Assembly (NCBI GenBank): GCA_017617575.1
Contig: JAFZVY010000029.1
Span: 1 to 44,626, forward strand
Direction of reading: 5' to 3'
From: Bacteroidaceae bacterium
GTDB taxonomy: Bacteria > Bacteroidota > Bacteroidia > Bacteroidales > Bacteroidaceae
DNA length: 44,626 nt
Part shown: positions 34,439-43,044 of the stretch, piece by piece
Layout: every line of letters begins with the position of its first letter
Numbering within the stretch: the first letter of the stretch is position 1
The notes under the pieces: model-generated
Seen by the model: the letters and a program-made list of their open reading frames with translations, nothing else
What the model was told of the DNA's origin: nothing
Database searches by the model: none
Position numbers and translations under genes: made by a program

Positions 34439-34571
34439 AGCCCCCGTCCCTCCACGAGGGGAGGAGGAATTTTGAATGTTTTTAACCACATTTCCCTTTT
34501 AACTTAAAATGTTAAAATGGGCGATGAGGAGGCATTAGGGAGGCATTGAGGACAAATGCAGAAGGACAGGT
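34439..34571. repeat. partial GC-rich repeat and 11-bp phased GGAGGCATT array
   Basis: Just after the cysS stop, GCCCCCGTCCCTCCACGAGG resembles the left arm of the paired repeats at 18011 and 27338, but no right arm is present. Further on, GGAGGCATTAG (34528), GGAGGCATTGA (34539) and GGACAAATGCA (34550) step by 11 bp. Confidence 0.55.
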
Positions 34572-34627
34572 TACGTACATTTACAACTTTAACTTGTCAA
34601 AATATTAACTAAAGAAATCGAATAGCA

Positions 34628-34828
34628 ATGGAAATATTAAAGAAGATAATGATGATGGCATCATGCTTGTTTTCGATAATTTGTTTTGTCGCAAGTGCAT
34701 GGATGGCTTATTCATTACCAAATGGCGACCCAAACGTGAAGATTTTCGTCATTTTTGCGGTAATATTCTTTGCCGCAACAATATGGTTTGGTTTCAATGT
34801 GCGTAACTTAAACAAGGAGGACAAATGA
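34628..34828 (+). CDS. small two-helix membrane protein
   Basis: 66 residues with two hydrophobic segments (about 8-28 and 38-57) and a charged tail ending NLNKEDK. Family not recognised. Its stop overlaps the next start (ATGA at 34825-34828), so it is translated together with the sorting-domain protein and the metalloprotease. It may assist or anchor those exported products; this is inference. Confidence 0.7.
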   Translation: MEILKKIMMMASCLFSIICFVASAWMAYSLPNGDPNVKIFVIFAVIFFAATIWFGFNVRNLNKEDK

Positions 34829-35283
34829 GAAAGTTTCTACTTACATTAGTTCTGATGACAGCTGGCGTGTTCTCTGCCTCTGCCAAGAGTCTTGTGCTCA
34901 CGCTCAAGGACGGAACTAAGGTGTATTTCCTTATCACAGACAGCTCTTATCCTATGATGAAAATCAAGGATGGAGAGATAACGCTGGGCGACGAGCATAA
35001 GTACACGTTCCCAGAGCTTGCAACATTCGTGGTATCAAACACGGACGACCCAAATGGCGTGGAAGACGTGGAGGTGGCACAAGCTCATACGTATAAGTCA
35101 AATACACTTGTCTTTGCCGGTGATGCAAACAAGGTGAAGGTTTATAACGTTTCAGGTGCTCAGGTAGATGCCCTCATCTCTGAGAATAACGGTAGCGTGG
35201 CTGTGAACCTCAATAATTTACCTAATGGTGCTTACGTAATCAGTACGGGCAGCACCTCATTCAAGGTTGTAAAGAAGTCATGA
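34825..35283 (+). CDS. small secreted protein with type IX (type A) sorting domain
   Basis: 152 residues with a signal peptide (about 1-20, FSASAK). The N-terminal half (LVLTLKDGTKVYFLITD...) is a short beta-rich module. The C-terminal 65-70 residues match a type A T9SS sorting domain: KVKVYNVSGAQVDALIS, then VNLNNLPNGAYVISTG and FKVVKKS at the very end. It should therefore cross the outer membrane through the T9SS encoded downstream. It is almost all sorting domain, with little cargo. It overlaps both neighbours by ATGA. Confidence 0.8.
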   Translation: MRKFLLTLVLMTAGVFSASAKSLVLTLKDGTKVYFLITDSSYPMMKIKDGEITLGDEHKYTFPELATFVVSNTDDPNGVEDVEVAQAHTYKSNTLVFAGDANKVKVYNVSGAQVDALISENNGSVAVNLNNLPNGAYVISTGSTSFKVVKKS

Positions 35284-37427
35284 ATATGAAGAAGATTGTA
35301 TGTTCCTTTGTATCAGCACTTCTTCTTAGTGCTGTCCCATCAAGCCTCAAGGCAGAGGTGGGAGACACTTTGTGGTTTGACTATAGCGAGCGCTCCACTC
35401 TTGACCGCGTCATCCCGATGAAGGGAGTGGACTCCATACAGTTCAAGCTCAACCAGATGTACGTCTATAACCAGTCAGCTGCACTCCAGAAGAGAAGCTA
35501 CTCATACGATAGCGAGTCACTTGGCTCATATACGTTCCACAAGCCTGGACGTCTCATCGTGAGACCAAGCACTTACTCCACCAACGACTATACAAAGACC
35601 ACTTCCCAGTTCTGTTTCCAGCGTTCAGTTGAGTCAGAGCATTTCATCATCTTCTGGGAGAACGGTTTGACAAAAATGCCTAATGGCAATATCTCATACG
35701 ACGGCTACACTTGTAACGTGAACACGCTCATCAAGGATGCCGAGAAGATATGGAAGGTAAATGTTGACGAGCTTGGTTTCGTCGAACCGGGCAACTCCAC
35801 AACGGATAATGCCAAGATACACATGTATATTGTCAAGAAAGGTTGGGGAGGAAACAACGGCGACTGGCGTGCGGACGGTAGTGGCGTTGACGGAGCTGTT
35901 TACAGCTATAGCTCTGGTTCAAGAAAGAGCCAGTCATACAAGGTGGGTGTGTTCCATTGTACTCCACGTGCCGCAACAGCTCGTAGCGGACATACAGTGG
36001 CACACGAGATAGGTCACACGTTCCAGTACCTCGTATCAGCCGACCTTGGCTCTACTCATGGCTTTGGCTATGGCATAGGTCAGGGAAGTGACAACGAATG
36101 GTGGGAAGATTGTGCTAACTGGCAGGGCTACAAGGTCTATCCAAACTTGCAATATTCCGATGGCGAGTATTATGAGGCTTACCTCAAGACTCACCACCTC
36201 AATATCCATCATGAGGACATCCGTTACAACAACTGCTTCTATCAAGATTACTGGTGTCAGCTTCATGGCAAGAACACTATAGCACGCATCTGGCGTGAGA
36301 CAAAGAAGCCAGAAGACCCAACTCAGACATATATGCGCCTCTTTGGGCTTGACGAGGAATCATTTGGTAATGAGATGTACGAGACATTTGCACACCTCGT
36401 GACAATAGATATTGATGGCGTACGTGACTATGGCAAGGCAAAGATTGGTGCAGAGCCACAGCGATTGATTGAACCATCAGCATCCATTCTCTCAACATAT
36501 CTTGATAATGACAATAGCTGGTGGGTAGTTGACCCACAATATTGCCCAGAGAACTATGGCTACAACGCCAATCCTCTCAAAGTGCCAGCAGTAGGAACAG
36601 TCGTAACTGCCACATTCAAGGGAATAGCTGGCTGTGCAGGGTATGGCAAGACATACGTAGAGCGTGCAGGATGGCGTTACGGACTTGTAGCATATTCATC
36701 AGATGGAACACGCACATATTCTGACGTATGTTCAGCCAAGGATGGCGAAGTGAGCATTACCGTTCCTGAGAAGTGTACTCACCTTTGGTTCGTTGTGATG
36801 GGTGCTCCTACCAAGTACTGGTCACACTCATGGACAAGTGGAGTGGCTTCCTCAAGCTTTGCAGGTAATGGCGAGCAATGGCCATACGCTGTTAAGTTCA
36901 GCAATACGGACCCTTACGGAGCTGTCAAGACATACGGAGACTATCCTGAGGATTATGTCCGCAAGGATACTACAGTTGTGATTAACGCAAGTCTTGCATA
37001 TAGCGGTAGTAGCTATACAAGCGTACGTGTACAGTATGACCTTGATGCCGTTTCACAGGCACTTGGCGTGTCAAGTCAGCAGATGAAGGCTGTTGTTGTC
37101 GGCAAGACAAGCGGTAAGAAGAACTATCTCCGCTTTGCAGGATTAAACGCGGACGGCAAGACTGAGACAAATAGACACACAACATCCACTTCTAGTAGCA
37201 CTTGTTATGGACATTGGTTCAATTCTGTAGGTAATGTGTGCGACTATGGTGGCTCATCTTATATCTTCGCAGAGATGTATCCAGACAGTTATGGCTGTTA
37301 TGTGGGTCAATATCCTGGAAGGCTTACGAAGAATAAGACTTACGTAATCCGTCAGGCTTACATCTATACAGATGCAGAGGGCAAGGAATACAAGGCGACT
37401 ATGGAGGTACATCTTACCGTTTTGTAA
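35280..37427 (+). CDS. secreted zinc metalloprotease-like protein (DUF6055/DUF4859-like)
   Basis: 715 residues with a signal peptide (about 1-25). The catalytic-looking motif is VAHEIGHTFQYL (His242, Glu243, His246), with NEWWEDCANW about 28 residues later supplying a likely third ligand (Glu273 or Glu276), a gluzincin-like arrangement. The middle domain resembles DUF6055 proteins. A C-terminal beta domain (about 565-715, TTVVINASLAYSG... to LTVL) resembles DUF4859. No type A sorting domain is visible at its own C-terminus, unlike the small protein before it. It overlaps that gene by ATGA, so the two may act as a pair. Substrate unknown. Confidence 0.75.
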   Translation: MNMKKIVCSFVSALLLSAVPSSLKAEVGDTLWFDYSERSTLDRVIPMKGVDSIQFKLNQMYVYNQSAALQKRSYSYDSESLGSYTFHKPGRLIVRPSTYSTNDYTKTTSQFCFQRSVESEHFIIFWENGLTKMPNGNISYDGYTCNVNTLIKDAEKIWKVNVDELGFVEPGNSTTDNAKIHMYIVKKGWGGNNGDWRADGSGVDGAVYSYSSGSRKSQSYKVGVFHCTPRAATARSGHTVAHEIGHTFQYLVSADLGSTHGFGYGIGQGSDNEWWEDCANWQGYKVYPNLQYSDGEYYEAYLKTHHLNIHHEDIRYNNCFYQDYWCQLHGKNTIARIWRETKKPEDPTQTYMRLFGLDEESFGNEMYETFAHLVTIDIDGVRDYGKAKIGAEPQRLIEPSASILSTYLDNDNSWWVVDPQYCPENYGYNANPLKVPAVGTVVTATFKGIAGCAGYGKTYVERAGWRYGLVAYSSDGTRTYSDVCSAKDGEVSITVPEKCTHLWFVVMGAPTKYWSHSWTSGVASSSFAGNGEQWPYAVKFSNTDPYGAVKTYGDYPEDYVRKDTTVVINASLAYSGSSYTSVRVQYDLDAVSQALGVSSQQMKAVVVGKTSGKKNYLRFAGLNADGKTETNRHTTSTSSSTCYGHWFNSVGNVCDYGGSSYIFAEMYPDSYGCYVGQYPGRLTKNKTYVIRQAYIYTDAEGKEYKATMEVHLTVL

Positions 37428-37498
37428 GAAAAAGAAAAATATTTTTAAAAAAGTTTAATTTTCTTTAAACCATTTAGAATTATAATTGTCAAAGCTAT

Positions 37499-37558
37499 GA
37501 ACATTCCAATAATACGGGACAAATTTAAGGGTTAGGTATTTGTTCTGTAGGAATGTTC
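37499..37558. other. spaced inverted repeat GAACATTCC ... GGAATGTTC
   Basis: A perfect 9-bp inverted repeat whose arms (37499-37507, 37550-37558) are 42 bases apart. It lies in the 409-base gap 37428-37836 after the metalloprotease gene. It may be an RNA stem or an operator. Confidence 0.35.
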
Positions 37559-37635
37559 CTCTAAAATAGCAGGGACAATGCAAAAAATATGAATAGGTAA
37601 AGATTAAATGCGATGATTAACTATTAAGTTAACGA

Positions 37636-37671
37636 AAATAGACGACGTTGTGAAACGACGTCTATTTTTTT
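37636..37671 (+). terminator. terminator upstream of the T9SS operon
   Basis: AAATAGACG-A-CGTT pairs with AACG-A-CGTCTATTT around a short loop, followed by TTTT. It probably ends transcription from the metalloprotease operon 208 bases upstream, or of a short unannotated transcript. Confidence 0.8.
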
Positions 37672-37686
37672 ATTTAAACATATTTC

Positions 37687-37740
37687 AAGCGTATAATAAA
37701 TATATGGCAAGCATATAAGAAGCATATAGTAAGCATAATT
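37687..37740. repeat. 11-bp phased AAGC array upstream of porP
   Basis: AAGC(A/G)TATA-type units start at 37687, 37709, 37720 and 37731. The first gap is 22 bp, as if one unit had decayed, then 11 and 11. It lies between a terminator and the porP promoter at 37791. Confidence 0.7.
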
Positions 37741-37790
37741 CGCGTTCTTTAGTTATTCTGCTCATTTACTTTGCTCTTCTTTTAAAAAAG

Positions 37791-37822
37791 TTTGGTAAAA
37801 CGACAATAAAAATGTAACTTTG
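37791..37822 (+). promoter_or_regulatory. promoter of the T9SS operon
   Basis: TTTG (37791-37794), 20 bases, TAACTTTG (37815-37822), then CA. The porP start is 14 bases downstream. The same strand is then free of strong terminators through gldN, so a single porP-gldKLMN transcript is plausible. Confidence 0.85.
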
Positions 37823-37836
37823 CAGTTGATTATAAT

Positions 37837-38778
37837 ATGAGAAAAAGGTTTATCATCATTATTGCGCTTTTCTCCTCTATCGTAAAGACGGCAAAGGCGC
37901 AGATGGATGTGCAGTTCGCCGACTACACATCCCTTAAATCATATTACAATCCAGCGGTATCGGGTACTGAAGGAAAACTTAACGTAGCGGGTGCATACTC
38001 CATGCAGATGGCAGGATATCAGGGTGCTCCGGCTACTATGTTCCTGAGTGCTGATATGCCAATATACTTCCTAAGTCCGCGACATGGTGGAGGCTTAAGT
38101 TTCATGAGTGACGTTATAGGTATGTTCACAACCTCGAAGATTAGTCTTCAGTATGCCTACAACCTCAAGCTAGGACAGAAAAGCCGTATTGCCCTCGGAG
38201 CTAACATAGGAATGATAACTGAGAAAATGGATGGCTCAAAAGTAGAACTTGAAGACACAACCGACCCTGCTTTCCCGACATCTTCCGTTGATGGTAACTC
38301 GCTCGACTTTAACTTTGGTATCTACTACACCATGCCTCAGTTGTGGGCAGGACTTTCTGTTATGCATGCCATGGGACCAACCATTACCGCTGGTGAAAAA
38401 TACGAATTGGAGTTTCCTCGCTCATATTATTTTATGGCTGGAGGCAATATAAAGCTTAAAAATTCGTTAATAACATTACAACCATCTTGTATGGTCATGT
38501 CCGACTTGCAAACTTGGAGGGAGGATGTACAATGCAAATTGGTGTACGAATATGAAGGTAGAAAGTTCTATGGAGGACTTGGATATAGTCCCGGAATATC
38601 AACTACCTTTATGTTAGGAGGAGATTTCCATGGAGCCACATTAGGCTATTCCTACCAGATGTTCACAAACGGCATAGGTATGGTGAACGGTTCGCACGAA
38701 CTGGTGGTGGGATATCTTACTGACCTTGACCTCTTCAAGAAGGGACGCAACAAGCACAAGTCTGTAAGATGGCTGTAG
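37837..38778 (+). CDS. porP: PorP/SprF family type IX secretion outer-membrane protein
   Basis: 313 residues with a signal peptide (about 1-21, AKAQ). The family hallmark at the start of the mature chain, FADYTSLKSYYNPAVSG, is present, followed by beta-barrel strands including QMAGYQGAPATMFLSADMP and HGGGLSFMSDVIGMF. PorP/SprF proteins work with the T9SS in surface exposure of substrates and lie before gldK/porK in many genomes, as here. Several paralogues often exist per genome; this one is the operon-borne copy. Confidence 0.92.
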   Translation: MRKRFIIIIALFSSIVKTAKAQMDVQFADYTSLKSYYNPAVSGTEGKLNVAGAYSMQMAGYQGAPATMFLSADMPIYFLSPRHGGGLSFMSDVIGMFTTSKISLQYAYNLKLGQKSRIALGANIGMITEKMDGSKVELEDTTDPAFPTSSVDGNSLDFNFGIYYTMPQLWAGLSVMHAMGPTITAGEKYELEFPRSYYFMAGGNIKLKNSLITLQPSCMVMSDLQTWREDVQCKLVYEYEGRKFYGGLGYSPGISTTFMLGGDFHGATLGYSYQMFTNGIGMVNGSHELVVGYLTDLDLFKKGRNKHKSVRWL

Positions 38779-38853
38779 GAAATTAATAATTAATAATTCA
38801 AGATTATTTGCGACCGTCTTTGGTCACCCCATATACAGAAACTAAATCATAAA

Positions 38854-40305
38854 ATGAAAAATAAGAGTTTAATAATAACAGTTCTTTTCACAGTAAGTGT
38901 GATGACTTTGTCTCTCTCGCTTCATTCATGTTTCTCCATGCAAGGTAACGTGAATGCCACAGGAGGCGAGGTTACAGGTGTCGGAGGTTTGGCTATTACT
39001 GAACCTGCTCCATACGGAATGGTACTTGTTAAGCGTGGTTCACTCAAGATGGGTTCTGAGACAACGGACACATTATGGGGCAAGGACATGCCATCAAGGG
39101 AGATTTCCGTTGATGCCTTCTGGATGGATGAGAAGGAAGTGACAAACGCCATGTACCGTCAGTTCGTATATTGGGTACGTGACTCCATCATCCGTACTCG
39201 TCTTGCTGATCCTAACTACGGAGGCGACGAGACATACATGATTGACACGGACAAGAATGGCGACCCTGTCAAGCCACACATCAACTGGAATAAGGCTATT
39301 CCGCGTAATCCTGATGAGGAGCAGCAGAGAGCCATTGAGAGTGTCTATACCACTCATCCATTCACGGGAGAGAAGATGCTTGACGCAAAGCAGTTGAACT
39401 ACCGCTACGAGGTTTATGACTATGTGATGGCAGCTAAGCGTAAGTATCGTCTTGACCCAGCAGAACGCAATCTCAACACAGATGTCAACGTTGACCCAAA
39501 CGAGGTTGTCATGATAAGCAAGGATACAACTTACGTGGATGAAGCAGGTATCATACATCGTGAGACAATCACACGTCCTCTTTCAAGCCATTGGGACTTC
39601 GTGAATACATACATCGTAAACGTATATCCTGATACTACTTGCTGGATTAATGACTTCCAGAATGCGGAGAACGAAATATACATGCGACTCTACTTTACTC
39701 ATGCTAACTTCAACGACTATCCTGTAGTGGGAGTTAACTGGGAACAGGCAAATGCATTCTGTAACTGGCGTACAGACTTCCTCGTCAAGGGACTTGGAGA
39801 TGCTGCTAAGTTCATCCAACGTTACCGCCTCCCAACTGAAGCAGAATGGGAGTATGCAGCACGAGGCAAGGGTGGCAACGAACTTCCTTGGGAGCAGGAC
39901 GGAGTGGCAAGCGACAAGGGTTGCTTCTATGCTAACTTCAAACCAGACAGAGGTAACTACACAAAGGATGGAAACCTCATCACTTCAAAGGTAGGTATCT
40001 ATAGTGCCAATAGCAACGGCCTCTACGACATGGCAGGTAACGTGGCAGAGTGGACAAGCACGGTATTTACAGAGGCGGGTGTCCTTTCTATGAGCGATAT
40101 GAACCCAACACTTACATATAATGCAGCAAAGGAAGACCCTTATGCATTAAAGAAGAAGAGTGTTCGAGGTGGTTCATGGAAAGACCCAGAGAGTTACATC
40201 AAGTCAGCTTGGCGTGCAAGTGAATACCAGAATGTGGGACGTTCATACATCGGCTTCCGTTGTGTAAGAAGTCAGGTCGGAACTGCTACAAGAGCGAGAA
40301 GATAA
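38854..40305 (+). CDS. gldK: GldK/PorK type IX secretion lipoprotein
   Basis: 483 residues with a lipoprotein signal ending SLHSC (Cys26). The body is a formylglycine-generating-enzyme/sulfatase-modifying fold without a proven enzyme role: VKRGSLKMGSE, EVTNAMYRQFVYW, RLPTEAEWEYAARG, GLYDMAGNVAEW, SVRGGSWKDP, IGFRCVRS. GldK and GldN form the large periplasmic ring under the outer membrane. It is followed by gldL after a 166-base gap that contains a repeat. Confidence 0.95.
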   Translation: MKNKSLIITVLFTVSVMTLSLSLHSCFSMQGNVNATGGEVTGVGGLAITEPAPYGMVLVKRGSLKMGSETTDTLWGKDMPSREISVDAFWMDEKEVTNAMYRQFVYWVRDSIIRTRLADPNYGGDETYMIDTDKNGDPVKPHINWNKAIPRNPDEEQQRAIESVYTTHPFTGEKMLDAKQLNYRYEVYDYVMAAKRKYRLDPAERNLNTDVNVDPNEVVMISKDTTYVDEAGIIHRETITRPLSSHWDFVNTYIVNVYPDTTCWINDFQNAENEIYMRLYFTHANFNDYPVVGVNWEQANAFCNWRTDFLVKGLGDAAKFIQRYRLPTEAEWEYAARGKGGNELPWEQDGVASDKGCFYANFKPDRGNYTKDGNLITSKVGIYSANSNGLYDMAGNVAEWTSTVFTEAGVLSMSDMNPTLTYNAAKEDPYALKKKSVRGGSWKDPESYIKSAWRASEYQNVGRSYIGFRCVRSQVGTATRARR

Positions 40306-40465
40306 TTAAGAATGAAGAATAAAGAATTAAGAATGAGAAATGGCATTTGCAAATATTCAGTCTTTAGTCGAAATTCTTCTAAACATAGTAAACCATGAAT
40401 GAATAGTGAATGGCATGAAGATGTTTTGATATTCTTCATTCCTCATTCTTCATTCTTCATTTAAT
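40304..40465. repeat. GAATGAAGAATAAAGAAT-type inverted repeat between gldK and gldL
   Basis: The left arm (40304-40340) is made of AAGAATGA and AAAGAATTAAG units. The right arm (40431-40465) is its complement, ATTCTTCATTCCTCATTCTTC-like. The repeat starts at the gldK stop. A closely similar sequence lies inside the pafA-like coding region at 31581-31615. Confidence 0.65.
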
Positions 40466-40471
40466 AAAGCG

Positions 40472-41395
40472 ATGGCAAAGAGATATAAGTTATCAGGTAT
40501 CCAGAAATGGATGGACAGTCAGAAGGGTCAGACATTCCTGAACTTCGCATATAGTTGGGGTGCATCAGTCGTAATCCTTGGTGCATTGTTCAAGCTTACC
40601 CACATCAGTGGTGCAGATATCATGCTGTTCCTCGGAATGGGTACGGAGGTTATTGTGTTCTTCCTTGCAGGTTTTGAACATCAGACGGCTATTGGTGAAG
40701 ATGTGGATAATGCCGCAGAAGATGCACGCAACGCAATCTTTACTGATGATACGGCAGAAGCACTCGCAAAGGCTGCAGCCAATATGGGTAATATACCTGC
40801 TGGTGGTACTGTATATGTTGGTGGTGGTGCTCCTTACTCAGGTGAAGGCGCTCCTGCTGCTGGTGGTACGGTTGTCGTAGGCGGCGGTGCTGGTATCTCT
40901 GAGGAAACAGCCGCTGCTCTTGCCAATGCTGCCGCTAACCTTGGTAACGCTGCCGCTGCTGGTGCAGGTTCTGCTCCAAGCAATGCTCCTGTATCTCCAA
41001 CACCTGTTACTATTGTCAATGCTGCCGAGCTTGCAGAGAACATCTCTACTGCTTCAGCTCCAGTCATTCAGGCTGCACAGTTCCAGGGCATGACTCCAGA
41101 TATGCAAAAGGCTACTACAGCATACGTTCAGCAGCTCACAGACCTCACTGAGACACTCAAGAAGGTGGCAGAGCAGAGCGCACGTCTCACTCGCGACTCA
41201 GAGGAGATGGAGAACATGAACCGTACACTCACAGGTATCAACCGCTTCTACGAGCTTCAGCTTAAGAGCGTAGGCTCACAGTCCGCAACTATTGATGATG
41301 TGAACGAACAGACAAAGCGTCTTGCTTCTCAGCTTCAGGAGTTGAATGAGGTATATGCCAAGATGGTTGAGGCACTCAAGATGAAGATTTCATAA
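40472..41395 (+). CDS. gldL: GldL/PorL type IX secretion motor protein
   Basis: 307 residues. Two membrane helices (about 22-42 and 48-66) carry Lys41 in GALFKLTH and Glu59 in GMGTEV, equivalent to the functionally essential Lys27/Glu49 pair of Flavobacterium GldL. GldL5-GldM2 is the proton-driven motor of the T9SS. A cytoplasmic coiled-coil tail is at about 205-307. Between them lies an Ala/Gly-rich linker (about 85-185) with imperfect repeats (GGTVYVGGGAP, GGTVVVGGGAG; LAKAAANMGN, LANAAANLGN). Confidence 0.95.
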   Translation: MAKRYKLSGIQKWMDSQKGQTFLNFAYSWGASVVILGALFKLTHISGADIMLFLGMGTEVIVFFLAGFEHQTAIGEDVDNAAEDARNAIFTDDTAEALAKAAANMGNIPAGGTVYVGGGAPYSGEGAPAAGGTVVVGGGAGISEETAAALANAAANLGNAAAAGAGSAPSNAPVSPTPVTIVNAAELAENISTASAPVIQAAQFQGMTPDMQKATTAYVQQLTDLTETLKKVAEQSARLTRDSEEMENMNRTLTGINRFYELQLKSVGSQSATIDDVNEQTKRLASQLQELNEVYAKMVEALKMKIS

Positions 41396-41469
41396 AGCTT
41401 ATTATTTAACAATAAAACAAAATACCTCTGAATCCGAAGGACACAACCTTCGGTTGATGGGAGCTCGAT

Positions 41470-43029
41470 ATGGCAAAGAAGAAGATAACACCGCGTCAGA
41501 AGATGATCAATCTGATGTATGTCGTTCTTATGGCAATGCTTGCCATGAACGTCAGCTCAGATGTGCTCAAGGGCTTCACGCTTGTGGATGAAAGTCTCAA
41601 CCGTTCAAAGGATAATTCCAACATTCAGAACGAGGCCATCTACAAGGCACTGGATGATGCCATGAAGCAGAATCCAGAGAAGACTCGTGAGTGGTACAAC
41701 AAGGCACAGAAGGTACGTGCCCTCTCTGACTCGCTATATAATTTCTCCGAGAACCTTAAGATACGAATCGTCAAGGAGGCTGATGGTGACGATGGCGACA
41801 TCCACAATATCAGTAGCCGTGACAATCTTGAGGCTGCAACCCACGTTATGCTTGCTCCTGGAAGCGGACAGGGTGAGGCACTCAAGAAGTCTATTGATAA
41901 CTTTCGCGAGAGTATCTTGAAGATGATAAACGACACCGTTCAGCGTCGTATCATTAGTGACAACCTCACTACAAATGTCCCTTCATCTGTACGTAACCTT
42001 GGCAAGAACTGGCAGGAGTATATGTTTGAGAACACACCTGTTGTTGCTGCCGTTACGCTTCTCACAAAGTTACAGACGGATGTCAAGCATGCCGAGAGTC
42101 AGGTACTCCATCAGCTTATATCCAACATCGACGTTAAGGATGTGCGTGTGAATGAGATTAGCGCATTCGTCATTCCAGAGTCAAAGACTGTTGTTCGTGG
42201 TGGTAAGTTCTCCGCACAGATAGTCATGGCTGCCGTGGATACGACACAGCGTCCAGATATCTTCGTTGGTAATACTCTCCTCAAGGAGTCAAACGGACAC
42301 TATGAGACAGTATGTGGCTCAATAGGTGACTTCACTCTCAAGGGATACATCACCATGAAGAATGGTAACGGAGAGTTGATTAAGCGTGAGTTTGAACAAC
42401 CATATACCGTTGTTGAGCCATCTGCCACGGTATCTGCCACACTCATGAACATGCTCTATGCTGGTTATCAGAATCCAATAAGCGTCAGCGTACCAGGCAT
42501 TCCTGCCAACAAGATAAGCGTTTCAATGACTAACGGTACTCTTACCAAGAAGGGTAATGGTCAGTACATAGCCGTACCTTCAAAGGTTGGAACGGATGCT
42601 GTGTTCACGGTAATGGCAGAAAACGAGGGACGCCAGCAGCAGATGGGTAAGTTTGAGTTCCATGTGCGTAAGCTGCCAGATCCAAGCGGTTATATTGAGG
42701 TGCCTGATGCTTCTGGTAACAAGGACAGATTTAGGGGTGGACGCATCTCCAAGCAGGCACTTCTCTCTGCACAAGGCATTGGAGCAGCCATCGACGATGG
42801 ACTTCTCAACATCGCTTTCCGTGTCGTAGGATTTGAAACTAAGTTTTTTGATAGAATGGGTAATGCCATGCCAGAGATAAGTAACTCTGAAAACTTCACG
42901 CCAAACCAGATTGCTCGAATGCGTTCTCTCAGTAAGGGCAAGACATTTAACATTTCAAGTATCAAGGTTATTGGTCCTGATGGAATACAACGTACATTGG
43001 ATTACTCTATCGAAGTTACTATAAAATGA
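41470..43029 (+). CDS. gldM: GldM/PorM type IX secretion motor protein
   Basis: 519 residues. An N-terminal cytoplasmic stub and a single membrane helix (TPRQKMINLMYVVLMAMLAM, to about residue 26) are followed by NVSSDVLKGF, the conserved start of the periplasmic part. Then come a helical D1 domain and successive beta domains D2-D4, ending STLDYSIEVTIK-like. It couples the GldL motor to the GldK/GldN ring. Length and order are normal. Confidence 0.95.
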   Translation: MAKKKITPRQKMINLMYVVLMAMLAMNVSSDVLKGFTLVDESLNRSKDNSNIQNEAIYKALDDAMKQNPEKTREWYNKAQKVRALSDSLYNFSENLKIRIVKEADGDDGDIHNISSRDNLEAATHVMLAPGSGQGEALKKSIDNFRESILKMINDTVQRRIISDNLTTNVPSSVRNLGKNWQEYMFENTPVVAAVTLLTKLQTDVKHAESQVLHQLISNIDVKDVRVNEISAFVIPESKTVVRGGKFSAQIVMAAVDTTQRPDIFVGNTLLKESNGHYETVCGSIGDFTLKGYITMKNGNGELIKREFEQPYTVVEPSATVSATLMNMLYAGYQNPISVSVPGIPANKISVSMTNGTLTKKGNGQYIAVPSKVGTDAVFTVMAENEGRQQQMGKFEFHVRKLPDPSGYIEVPDASGNKDRFRGGRISKQALLSAQGIGAAIDDGLLNIAFRVVGFETKFFDRMGNAMPEISNSENFTPNQIARMRSLSKGKTFNISSIKVIGPDGIQRTLDYSIEVTIK

Positions 43030-43044
43030 TAATAAGATTCGTTT

